From: Paraburkholderia sp. BL21I4N1
GTDB lineage: Bacteria; Pseudomonadota; Gammaproteobacteria; Burkholderiales; Burkholderiaceae
Direction of reading: 5' to 3'
Length of the DNA stretch: 64,000 nt
NCBI RefSeq assembly: GCF_002973525.1
Contig: NZ_PVEN01000012.1
Location: 124,001 to 188,000 of the forward strand
Under the pieces are notes generated by a model. That model saw only the letters and a program-made list of their open reading frames with translations. It made no database searches and was not told where the DNA came from. The position numbers were made by a program, and so were the translations under genes. This document shows positions 8,996-16,832 of the stretch, one piece after another; the stretch's first letter is position 1; the number at the start of each line of letters is the position of its first letter.

Positions 8996-10422
8996 GATGG
9001 CCCCTTGTAATCGTCTGCCCACGCTGCCTGCCGGTCGAGCGCCGCGCGCAGACGGGCAATCTGTTCCTCGACGCGCGCCGGCGCCGTGCCGCCGAAACCG
9101 CTGCGCGCGGCCACCGCCGCCTCCAGCGTCAGATGCGCGAGCACCGACCCGTCGAGCCGCGCATCCACCTGTGCCAGCGTCGCCACCGACACCTCCGTCA
9201 ATTCGATACCCTGCTCCTCGCAAGCCCGCACCAGGGCGCCGGTGATCTCGTGCGCCTCGCTGAACGGCACGCCGCGCAACGCCAGCCAGTCCGCCACTTC
9301 GGTGGCGAGCGTGAAGCCGAGCGGCGCCTGGCGGCGCATTTCATCGACATTCACCCGCATCGTGCGAATCATGCCCGCCATGGCCGGCAACACCAGTTCG
9401 AGCGTGTCGATACTGTCGAACGCGGCGTTCTTATCTTCGGCGAGATCGCGGTTGTAGGCGAGCGGCAGCGACTTCAGCGTGGCCAGCAAGCCGCCCAGGT
9501 TGCCGATCAGGCGCCCCGCCTTGCCGCGTGTCAGTTCGGCGATATCGGAATTTTTCTTCTGCGGCATGATCGAGCTGCCCGTCGCGTAGCCGTCGTCGAG
9601 CACCACCCAGCCGAACTGGCGGGAAGTCCACAGAATCACTTCCTCGGAGAGCCGCGACAGATTCACCGCCAGCATGCTCGCGACGAACACGAACTCCGCG
9701 ACATGATCGCGCGACGCCACCGCGTCGATCGAATTCTCGCAGGGCGCTTCGTAGCCCAGTTCCACCGCCGACAGCTCCGGGTGCAGACAGATCGCCGAGC
9801 CGGCCAACGCCGCCGCGCCGAGCGGCGAACGCGCGCTGCGGCGATCCCAGTCGAGCAACCGGTCGACGTCGCGATAGATCGACTGCGCATGCGCCAGCAG
9901 ATGATGCGCGAACACCACCGGTTGCGCCGGCTGCAGATGCGTGAAGCCGGCCGTCACGCTGCGGGTGTGCGCGCTGGCCTGCTCCGTCAAGGCCTGCTGC
10001 AGATCGATCACCGCGTGGGTCAGCGAACGCGCCTTGGCCCGCAAATACAGGCGCAGGTCGTTGGCTGCCTGGTCGTTGCGCGAGCGGCCGGCGCGCAGTT
10101 TGCCGCCGGTCGCGCCCAGACGCTGCGTGAGCTCGCGTTCGAGGAACGTGTGCACGTCTTCGTCGTCGTCGGACGGCGCGATTTCGCCGGCCAGAAACTG
10201 CGTCGTCAGCCGGTCCATTTCCGTGAGCAGTCGCTGCAGTTCGTCATCGGCGAGAATCTCCGCGCGACGCAGCTCCTGAGCGTGTGCGCGCGAGCCGGCC
10301 AGATCGTAGGGTGCGAGGCGGAAGAAACTCGGCTCGGAGCGCGACAGCGCCTTCAACGCCGCCGACGGTCCCGACTTGAAACGGCCGCCCCACAAACGCT
10401 CGATCGGTTCGGAAATGTTCAT
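8989..10422 (-). CDS. argH: argininosuccinate lyase-family enzyme (ArgH paralogue)
   Basis: A 477-residue aspartase/fumarase superfamily lyase. It has the ArgH start 'RLWGGRFK', 'GRSRNDQAANDLRLYLR', 'TAGFTHLQPAQPVVFAHHLL' and the catalytic Ser loop 'GSSIMPQKKNSDIAEL'. Family members eliminate fumarate from N-succinyl compounds. It is co-transcribed with an amino-acid importer and a class II aldolase and is divergent from a GcvA-like LysR gene. No arginine-biosynthesis genes lie nearby, so a catabolic role on an imported N-succinyl-type substrate is more likely than arginine synthesis (inference). Confidence 0.82.
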   Translation of the reverse strand: MNISEPIERLWGGRFKSGPSAALKALSRSEPSFFRLAPYDLAGSRAHAQELRRAEILADDELQRLLTEMDRLTTQFLAGEIAPSDDDEDVHTFLERELTQRLGATGGKLRAGRSRNDQAANDLRLYLRAKARSLTHAVIDLQQALTEQASAHTRSVTAGFTHLQPAQPVVFAHHLLAHAQSIYRDVDRLLDWDRRSARSPLGAAALAGSAICLHPELSAVELGYEAPCENSIDAVASRDHVAEFVFVASMLAVNLSRLSEEVILWTSRQFGWVVLDDGYATGSSIMPQKKNSDIAELTRGKAGRLIGNLGGLLATLKSLPLAYNRDLAEDKNAAFDSIDTLELVLPAMAGMIRTMRVNVDEMRRQAPLGFTLATEVADWLALRGVPFSEAHEITGALVRACEEQGIELTEVSVATLAQVDARLDGSVLAHLTLEAAVAARSGFGGTAPARVEEQIARLRAALDRQAAWADDYKGPSW

Positions 10423-10572
10423 TGCTGCAAGTCCCTATGAATTGAGTTGGCCAATGTGTCGCCAGGCATGAGACGACCGCGCTGACCTCACTGTACGTAT
10501 TCAGTTTTTCTTCTTGTAGCGAGAATTAAATTCGGTTCAAATGCAATTTTTCTCAGCATCTGGCCACGCCTC

Positions 10573-11451
10573 ATGAGAAACCGTTTGCCGCCGCTCAATC
10601 CGTTGCGCGCGTTCGAGGCGGCCGCGCGCCGCGCCAGCGTGGCCGGCGCCGCGCAGGAGTTGCACGTGACCGCGAGCGCGGTCAGCCATCAGATCCGCAT
10701 TCTCGAGGAAAGCCTCGGCGTCACGCTGTTCGTGCGCTCGAAAGCGCGCGTCAAACTCACGCGCGAAGGCGAGGCGCTGCTGCAGCCCGTCAAGGGCGCC
10801 TTCGACATGATCGCCAACGCGGTGGTCAAACTCGATTCGCCCGAGATGGTGGGCGACCTCGTGGTGTCCACGCCGCTGCTGTTCACGGCCCGCTGGATGG
10901 CCCGCCATATCGGCGAATTTCTCGACCACTATCCGGGCATCAACCTGAAGGTGATCCCGTCCAACGACGACCGCGAGGTCTACTCGCCGGACGTCGACGT
11001 CTGCGTGCGCTACGGCGAAGGCCGCTGGCGCGACCGGCATGTGACGATGATCGATCATCCCGCGCTGTTTCCAGTGGTCAGCCCTGCGTTGATGAACGGC
11101 CCCAACGCGATCCGCAAGGTCGAGGATCTCGTCGGCAAGGCACTGTTCTGCGAGCACTCGGGCTCGTGGATGCGCTGGCTCGCGCAGGCCTCGGCCGACA
11201 AGCTCGAAGGCCTGCGGATTCTCGAGATCGGCAACGCGCATATCGGCATCGAAGCCGCCGTGCACGGCCAGGGCGTCGCGCTCGGCGACAGTTTCTCGGT
11301 GCGCGACGATCTGGTGGACGGCACGCTGATGCGCCCCTTCAGCCTCACCGTGCCGTCCCGGCACGCGTATTACCTCGTGTCGCCGCATGAGTTGTCCGAT
11401 ATGCCGCTGGTGTCCGCGTTCGCCACCTGGCTGAGCGACAAGGTGGGCTGA
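10573..11451 (+). CDS. LysR-family regulator, GcvA-like
   Basis: A 292-residue regulator with an N-terminal winged helix ('LNPLRAFEAAARRASVAGAAQELHVTASAVSHQI', residues 7-45) and a type 2 periplasmic-binding-like effector domain ending in 'FATWLSDKVG'. The GcvA subgroup is recognised from the 'PLNPLRAFEAAAR' start. It is transcribed divergently from argH, with about 150 bp between, and very probably controls that operon. Confidence 0.88.
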   Translation: MRNRLPPLNPLRAFEAAARRASVAGAAQELHVTASAVSHQIRILEESLGVTLFVRSKARVKLTREGEALLQPVKGAFDMIANAVVKLDSPEMVGDLVVSTPLLFTARWMARHIGEFLDHYPGINLKVIPSNDDREVYSPDVDVCVRYGEGRWRDRHVTMIDHPALFPVVSPALMNGPNAIRKVEDLVGKALFCEHSGSWMRWLAQASADKLEGLRILEIGNAHIGIEAAVHGQGVALGDSFSVRDDLVDGTLMRPFSLTVPSRHAYYLVSPHELSDMPLVSAFATWLSDKVG

Positions 11452-11504
11452 AGCGCGCGCTTCGCGAGGGTCGGCTCGCCGTGGTTCGGCTCGCCGCGCC
11501 GCGA

Positions 11505-12359
11505 TTACTTCGTGCCGTTCATCGTCAATTGCTGGACCGCGCTGGATTGCAGCCCCCACTTCGCGACGATCGCGCTGTACGTGCCGTTGGCGATCAGCTT
11601 GTCGAGCGCGGCCTTGACGGCATCGCGCAGTTTCGGGTTCGACTTCGCGATCGCAATACCTTCCGGCGAGGTGGCGAACGGCTCGCCGATCGGCTTGTAC
11701 GTGTTCGGTTCGAGCTTCATCGCGTACGGCAGGGTTTCGCTGCCTTGCACGCCGGCCACGATGCGCCCCTGCTTCAACTGCATGCGCGCCGCCGACGTGT
11801 CTTCGGTGCCCTCCACCGTGACCGCGGCCTTGCCGACGCAATGGGCCGCGCTCCATGCCGCGGTGTCGGCGGGGAACGACGTGCTGCGGCTCGTGCCAAC
11901 GGCTTTGCCGCAGAGATCGACGGGTTGATGCATCGCGCTGCCTTGCGCGCCGGACAGGATGTAGAACTGCGCGCCGGAATTCAGATAGTCGAGAAAGTCC
12001 GCCGCGTCGCGCCGGCCGGGCACGTCGCTCATGCCGCTCAGTACCATGTCCACGCGCCCGGTGGTCAGCGACGGCAGCAATTGTTCGAACGCCGACTCCT
12101 GCCAGTCCAGCTTGACGCCCAGTTGCTTCGCGATCGCGTTGCCGAGATCGATGTCGAAGCCGACCAGTTCGCCGCTCTCCGGATCCTTGTATTCCATCGG
12201 CGGATAGATCGAGTTGACGGCGACCTTGATCACCTTCGTTCTGGCAATCGCGTCAGGCAGCGCCTGGGCCTCGGCCTGCACGGCCGCGCCGAACAGCAAC
12301 GCGCAGAGGCCGATCGAAAGCGAACGCGAAAGACTGCCCGGCAAATTCAGCGTGATCAT
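11505..12359 (-). CDS. polar amino-acid ABC binding protein, second paralogue
   Basis: A 284-residue family 3 binding protein with a signal peptide (residues 1-31). It is parallel in sequence to the one at 6335-7177: 'VNSIYPPMEYKDPESGELVGFDIDLGNAIAKQLG', 'TTGRVDMVLSGMSD', 'MQLKQGRIVAGVQGSETLPY'. The ATG at 12359 follows AAGGGG. It is the last gene of the deacetylase-PrpD operon and has no permease of its own nearby, so it may feed the transporter encoded at 7248-8995. Confidence 0.87.
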   Translation of the reverse strand: MITLNLPGSLSRSLSIGLCALLFGAAVQAEAQALPDAIARTKVIKVAVNSIYPPMEYKDPESGELVGFDIDLGNAIAKQLGVKLDWQESAFEQLLPSLTTGRVDMVLSGMSDVPGRRDAADFLDYLNSGAQFYILSGAQGSAMHQPVDLCGKAVGTSRSTSFPADTAAWSAAHCVGKAAVTVEGTEDTSAARMQLKQGRIVAGVQGSETLPYAMKLEPNTYKPIGEPFATSPEGIAIAKSNPKLRDAVKAALDKLIANGTYSAIVAKWGLQSSAVQQLTMNGTK

Positions 12360-12426
12360 GATGAACACCCCTTTAAAAATCCAGCTTGTTATCGGAACGA
12401 TGTGAGCTTCGGCCGCGGTCTGTCGT

Positions 12427-13821
12427 CTAACGCAAAACAGGCCGCGCATCGGCGTCGCCGGTGAGCCATGTTGCAAGCGAGCGGGCGTCGGCGAGATTCT
12501 GCAGATCGAATATCGCGTCGGCAAGCGCGTTCGCCGACGCAGGATCGAGCACGAGCGCGGTGAGCGAACGGTACTTCGCCAGCAGTTGCGCATCGGACAG
12601 CGGATTCAGCGGATCGCCGAGCGGCGTGGGCACCTGGCGCGAGCGCGGCGGCTCGCCATGCAAGGTCAGCGTGACCATCGGTTCGTCCAGATCGGACATG
12701 GCCGGATCCGTCTCGAGCGTGATGCGCGCCAGCATGGCCGCCACGCGCGGATCGCCGCGCGCCGCCTCCCGATACGCGCCGATGCCGGCATGACCGTGCA
12801 CCAGCACCGCGGCGAGCGCATACGGCAAGCTCATCTGCGACGAAGCGAGGTTGCGCAGATCGCGGCCACCGCACATCCGCTCGACGAAACCGCTCAACCT
12901 GACGTGCACGCTTCGCACCTGCGCCGGATCGTGGGGCCGGGCGCGGATCAGATCGAGCGTGGCGTCCACCGCCGCGTGCGCGCTGCGGCACGCCGCATGC
13001 GGCTTGATCGAGCAACGCATGATCTTCCACGTGTCGCCCAACTCGTCCAGCAACGCCGCGCGATTCTGCGTGTCGGGCGCGAACGCGTTGAAGAAGCCGC
13101 CCCACACATCCGCGAAGACCTGCGTCGGCCCGCTGATGTCGTGCTGCGCGAGCAGCGCCGCCAGCAGTCCGCTTTCCGCGGCCCGGCCGGTATGCATGCG
13201 CTTGGTTTGCGACGCGTCGTGAATGAAGCCCCACAGGCCGCCGCTAAAGCTGCCGGCATGACCGAACGACGCGCCGGTTCGCGCGGCATCGAGCCCGACG
13301 ATCCGTGCACTGGCCGCGGCCGCGCCGAACACGCCGCAGGTCATGGTGGAATGCCAGCCGCGCGCGTTGTGCGGCGAGTAGCCGCCGCACGCTTCGAGCA
13401 CGCGTCGGCCGACGTCGTAGCCGAGCACCATCGCGGTGAGGAACGCCCGGCCCGACACAGGTCGCGGCGAGCACGCGAGCGCGGCGAAAGCGGCCGGCAA
13501 CACGACGGCGCCAGAGTGATCGCAGCCGCCCGAGTCGTCGAGTTCCAGCGCATGGGCCGCGACGCCGTTGACGAACGCCGCGTTGCGCGGGCTCATGGCG
13601 TGGCGCGTGCCCCACACCGGCGCGCTGCCTGGACCGTCCGCGGCCATGACCGCTCGCGCGCTGCGCGGCTCGGCGGCCACCGCCCCGCCGAGCGCCGCGC
13701 CGAGCGTGTCGAGCAGATGCCGCTTGGCACGCTCGATCACGGCGGGCGGCAGCGCCTCGTCCGGCACACCCGCGACGAACGCCGCCAGTTGCTCCGACAA
13801 AGACAGATCGCGCGCGCTCAT
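12427..13821 (-). CDS. MmgE/PrpD-family protein
   Basis: A 464-residue member of the MmgE/PrpD family (2-methylcitrate dehydratase, cis-aconitate decarboxylase, iminodisuccinate epimerase). Visible blocks are 'RAKRHLLDTLGAALGG', 'NAAFVNGVAAHALELDDSGG', 'VLGYDVGRRVLEACGG', 'GWHSTMTCGVFGAAAA' and 'KPHAACRSAHAAVDA'. Its start overlaps the previous stop (ATGA). No prpB or prpC is nearby, so methylcitrate metabolism is unlikely. Iminodisuccinate epimerase is a notable family activity, given the succinyl-lyase (ArgH-like) gene nearby. Confidence 0.85.
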   Translation of the reverse strand: MSARDLSLSEQLAAFVAGVPDEALPPAVIERAKRHLLDTLGAALGGAVAAEPRSARAVMAADGPGSAPVWGTRHAMSPRNAAFVNGVAAHALELDDSGGCDHSGAVVLPAAFAALACSPRPVSGRAFLTAMVLGYDVGRRVLEACGGYSPHNARGWHSTMTCGVFGAAAASARIVGLDAARTGASFGHAGSFSGGLWGFIHDASQTKRMHTGRAAESGLLAALLAQHDISGPTQVFADVWGGFFNAFAPDTQNRAALLDELGDTWKIMRCSIKPHAACRSAHAAVDATLDLIRARPHDPAQVRSVHVRLSGFVERMCGGRDLRNLASSQMSLPYALAAVLVHGHAGIGAYREAARGDPRVAAMLARITLETDPAMSDLDEPMVTLTLHGEPPRSRQVPTPLGDPLNPLSDAQLLAKYRSLTALVLDPASANALADAIFDLQNLADARSLATWLTGDADARPVLR

Positions 13822-14771
13822 CGCAGCGTCCGCGCCGTGTCGCGCGAATCGCGCGAATCGCGATGCCGCGCGAAGATCTCGACCGGATGCCCCGGTTCGT
13901 TGCCGTCGACGTTGTCCCTCCACCAGTGGGCCACTTCCGCGCCGGTCGCGAACCAGACGTCGTCGTGCGCGCGCATCTCGCCGAGCAGTTCGCGCAGCAC
14001 GTCGATGCGGCCCGCCGTGCCGATCAACTCGGGATGCAAGCGCAACACGAAGCACAGCCCGAAGCGATGAAAGGCCGCGAAATCCTGCTTCCAGTTCGCC
14101 AGCACCTCGCGATAGGACGGAATGCGCGGCTGCCCGACCGGGACCGCGGGCGACAGGTTGTAGACGAAGTACGGCTCGTCTTCGAGTTCGTAGTGCAGCG
14201 GCAATTCGACCAGCGGCGCGTGGTGCGACGCCGGGTGCGATGCGCCGCTCGCGCCCGCCTGCGTATCCGGCAGATGGAAATACGGCAGATCGTCCCCGCG
14301 CCACGACGACGACCACGCGATGCCTTCGGCCCGCAAGAAATCCGCGAAACCGGGCGCCCAGTTGCCGGTGAACGAACGGAAGCCTTCGGCGCGGCGCCCG
14401 AGCACGTCCATCAGCGCCTGCTGCCCGTCATGAAACGCCGACTTCTGTTGAACGAGCGTCAGCGTGTCGAAGTTCTCGCAACGAAACCCGCTCGTGCCGA
14501 TCTCGTGGTGTTGCGCGTCGATGCGGCGCAGCAGGTCGCTGTGTGTTTGCACGACCCGTCCCGGCACGAACCAGCTCGCGCGGAGGTCGAACTCGTCGAA
14601 GGCATCGAGCACGCGGTCCACGCCGCGTTTGGCGCCATAACGCCAGACCGACAGCGATTTCTCGCGACCGGCAATACGCGGCTCCTGCGTGAGGATGCCG
14701 TGTTCATCGTTGAAGTCGACCGTCACGACGACCGCGCAGCGCGCGTTGTCCGGCCAGCGAAATGACGTCAT
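13818..14771 (-). CDS. polysaccharide deacetylase-family protein with degenerate metal site
   Basis: A 317-residue NodB-type protein overlapping both neighbours by ATGA. The fold blocks are present ('LDAFDEFDLRASWFVPGRV', 'FRSFTGNWAPGFADFLRAEGIAWSSSWRGDDLPYF', 'FVLRLHPELIGTAGR'). The usual His-x3-His metal motif after 'HHEIG' instead reads Ser and Cys ('TSGFRCEN'), and the Asp-x-Asp motif is altered ('VDFNDEHG'). The upstream paralogue keeps the canonical residues, so this copy may be a non-catalytic partner or use a different chemistry. The C terminus has a short Asp-Ser-Arg repeat. Confidence 0.8.
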   Translation of the reverse strand: MTSFRWPDNARCAVVVTVDFNDEHGILTQEPRIAGREKSLSVWRYGAKRGVDRVLDAFDEFDLRASWFVPGRVVQTHSDLLRRIDAQHHEIGTSGFRCENFDTLTLVQQKSAFHDGQQALMDVLGRRAEGFRSFTGNWAPGFADFLRAEGIAWSSSWRGDDLPYFHLPDTQAGASGASHPASHHAPLVELPLHYELEDEPYFVYNLSPAVPVGQPRIPSYREVLANWKQDFAAFHRFGLCFVLRLHPELIGTAGRIDVLRELLGEMRAHDDVWFATGAEVAHWWRDNVDGNEPGHPVEIFARHRDSRDSRDTARTLR

Positions 14772-15697
14772 GCGCTCACCTCCCGCGCTTGCGTTGAAAC
14801 GTCGTGGTCGAGCCACCATTGCGCGACGTCGCGGCAGGTGGCGAACCAGACGCTGCCCTCTACGGCGCCCTGTCCTCGCATATGGTCGAGCAGCTTCTCC
14901 AGCAACGCGATGCGGCCAGGTTTGCCCGACACCTTCGGATGAAACAGCGTGGTCAGGCAAAGCCCGTCGCGATGCGAGCCGTCGAATTCGCGACGCCAGT
15001 TGTCGAGAGTCGTGTCGTAGCTCGCGATCCGGTCGAGGCTCGCCGGAAAATCCGGGCCGCGGTGATACGCGAGCGACGCATAGTCGTCCAGTTCCCAGCG
15101 CCCGGGAATCTCCACCATCGGCTCGGCCCTGCCCGGCGCGCGCAGCAGATAGGGACGATCGTCGCCACGCATCGAGCTCGAATAGCGCACGCCCGCTTCG
15201 AGCAGCACGTCGATCGTGTCCGGGCCCCAGTCGCCCGACGGTGTACGAAAGCCGACCGGCCGCACACCCAGATAGCGCTCGAAGACCTCGGCGGAACGTG
15301 CCATCACGGCGCGCTGCGCGTCGCGATCGAGCGTCCAGAAAGCCTCGTGCCGATAGCCGTGATAGGCGATTTCGTGGCCGCCTTCGAGGATCGCCGCGCA
15401 CTGCTTCGGCCAGTTTTCGACGACCCATGCCGGCACGAAAAACGTGGCGGGCACACACCGCCCGTCCAGCAGATCGAGCAGCCGTCCCAGCGCGCGCCAC
15501 GGCCCATAGCTGCCGAGCGTGAAATACGACGGGTTACGCCAGATCGAACCGTCGAGCATTGCGTCGCCGGTGGGACCGTCGAGGTCGAAAGCCAGCGCGA
15601 CGCAGGAACGGTGACCGTCGGGCCAGCGTGGTGCCGGTGAGCGGGCCGCCGCGTGACAGCGCAGCTCAAAAGCAGGCGATTGATTCGGGACTGACAT
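14768..15697 (-). CDS. polysaccharide deacetylase-family hydrolase (PuuE-like)
   Basis: A 309-residue NodB-domain protein without a signal peptide. It has the metal and catalytic residues: 'LAFDLDGPTGD', 'GHEIAYHGYRHEAFWTLD' with the His-x3-His pair, 'RTPSGDWGPDTIDVLLEAGVRYSSSMRGDDRPYLL' and 'TLFHPKVSGKPGR'. Cytosolic members of this class hydrolyse amide or cyclic amide substrates (for example PuuE allantoinase) rather than polysaccharides. First gene of a four-gene operon and divergent from a LysR gene. Confidence 0.82.
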   Translation of the reverse strand: MSVPNQSPAFELRCHAAARSPAPRWPDGHRSCVALAFDLDGPTGDAMLDGSIWRNPSYFTLGSYGPWRALGRLLDLLDGRCVPATFFVPAWVVENWPKQCAAILEGGHEIAYHGYRHEAFWTLDRDAQRAVMARSAEVFERYLGVRPVGFRTPSGDWGPDTIDVLLEAGVRYSSSMRGDDRPYLLRAPGRAEPMVEIPGRWELDDYASLAYHRGPDFPASLDRIASYDTTLDNWRREFDGSHRDGLCLTTLFHPKVSGKPGRIALLEKLLDHMRGQGAVEGSVWFATCRDVAQWWLDHDVSTQAREVSA

Positions 15698-15917
15698 TGC
15701 TCACCACGTTCCGTACAGGCGTGACAACGCCACGCGGACAATCCATGCGTTCATGCGAACTTGCCTCGGATGAAATTCGGCCGGACCCCGCCGATGGCTG
15801 CCCCGCCTGACTTTCACGTCCAGCGGCGGCCACCGGTGACGCGCCGCCGGGCGTCGTCGTGCGGAACCTGTGTGTGATTTAAGGCCGCCAATTTATCGAC
15901 GGCAAACGGTAAAATCT

Positions 15918-15930
15918 CATGGTTACCATG
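15918..15930. promoter_or_regulatory. perfect 6-bp inverted repeat, candidate LysR operator
   Basis: CATGGT-T-ACCATG is a perfect palindrome with a one-base centre, lying 15 bp before the ATG of the LysR gene in the divergent region shared with the deacetylase operon. The position suits an autoregulatory site, although the spacing is shorter than a classical T-N11-A LysR box. Confidence 0.4.
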
Positions 15931-15944
15931 CAAGATATGCATCA

Positions 15945-16832
15945 ATGAAAATCGAGCGCTATCCGCCGTTCAATGTGCTGCAGACGCTGCTGGTGGTGGC
16001 GCGCTGCGGCAATTTCACGGCCGCGTCACAGCAGCTGTTTCTGAGCCAGAGTGCGGTCAGCCGCCATATCCAGCAGATCGAGGAGTATTTCGGCTGCGCG
16101 CTGTTCGTTCGCCACACGCGCATGGTCGTGCCCACGTCGGCGTGCCAGCGGCTGGTGCCGATCGTCGAGGAACTGCTGGCCACCGCGCGGCGCTCCATGC
16201 ACATCACCAACACGGGCAGCCAGACCATCACGTTGCGTGTCACTCCCACGCTCGCCGCTCGCTGGCTGCTGCCGCGCCTGTCCGACTTCTATGCGCAGGT
16301 GCCCGGCACGCAGTTGAATATCGACACGGCCTGGTTCCTGCCCACGAATTTCGGTGAAGGCACGCTCGACGCGGCGATCCTGTTCGGCACCGGCAACTGG
16401 GAAGGGCTCGAATCGACCTGTCTGATGCGCGAACGGCTGACGCCCGTCTGCTCGCCGCAAATCGCAAGCGGCACGCCGCCGCTCGTCGAGCCCGAAGACC
16501 TGAAGCAGCACACGTTGCTGCATTCGAGTTTCGGCCGGCGTGGCTGGATGTTGTGGTTGCAGCAGGAAGGCAATCTGGCGGCCCATACGTATCGCGAGCA
16601 GGTCTTCGATACGCTGGACCTCGCGTTTAGCGCCGCGGTGCGCGGGCTAGGGGTCGCGTTGGGCGATCTGAATCTGGTGGGGGAAAATCTGGCCAGCGGC
16701 TCGCTCGTGACGCCGTTCAAACGGATCGTGGAAACCGGCTCCGGGTATTACCTCGTACATCCGCCGCGCAACGAATACCGGGAGAAGCTCAAGCCGCTGT
16801 TGACCTGGTTGCAGGCGAGCAGCGCGGAGTAA
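15945..16832 (+). CDS. LysR-family regulator of the deacetylase operon
   Basis: A 295-residue LysR protein with winged helix at residues 5-62 ('PPFNVLQTLLVVARCGNFTAASQQLFLSQSAVSRHIQQIE') and an effector domain of the GcvA/AmpR-like type ('DTLDLAFSAAVRGLGVALGDLNLV'). I take ATG 15945; an upstream frame exists but starts within the palindromic region. It is divergent from the deacetylase operon and is its probable regulator. Its 3' end overlaps the convergent chemoreceptor gene by 44 nt. Confidence 0.87.
   Translation: MKIERYPPFNVLQTLLVVARCGNFTAASQQLFLSQSAVSRHIQQIEEYFGCALFVRHTRMVVPTSACQRLVPIVEELLATARRSMHITNTGSQTITLRVTPTLAARWLLPRLSDFYAQVPGTQLNIDTAWFLPTNFGEGTLDAAILFGTGNWEGLESTCLMRERLTPVCSPQIASGTPPLVEPEDLKQHTLLHSSFGRRGWMLWLQQEGNLAAHTYREQVFDTLDLAFSAAVRGLGVALGDLNLVGENLASGSLVTPFKRIVETGSGYYLVHPPRNEYREKLKPLLTWLQASSAE

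Noticed and set aside
12427-13821. MmgE/PrpD gene as part of the methylcitrate cycle
   Set aside because: No prpB, prpC or acnM-type genes nearby; operon partners are deacetylases and an amino-acid binding protein.
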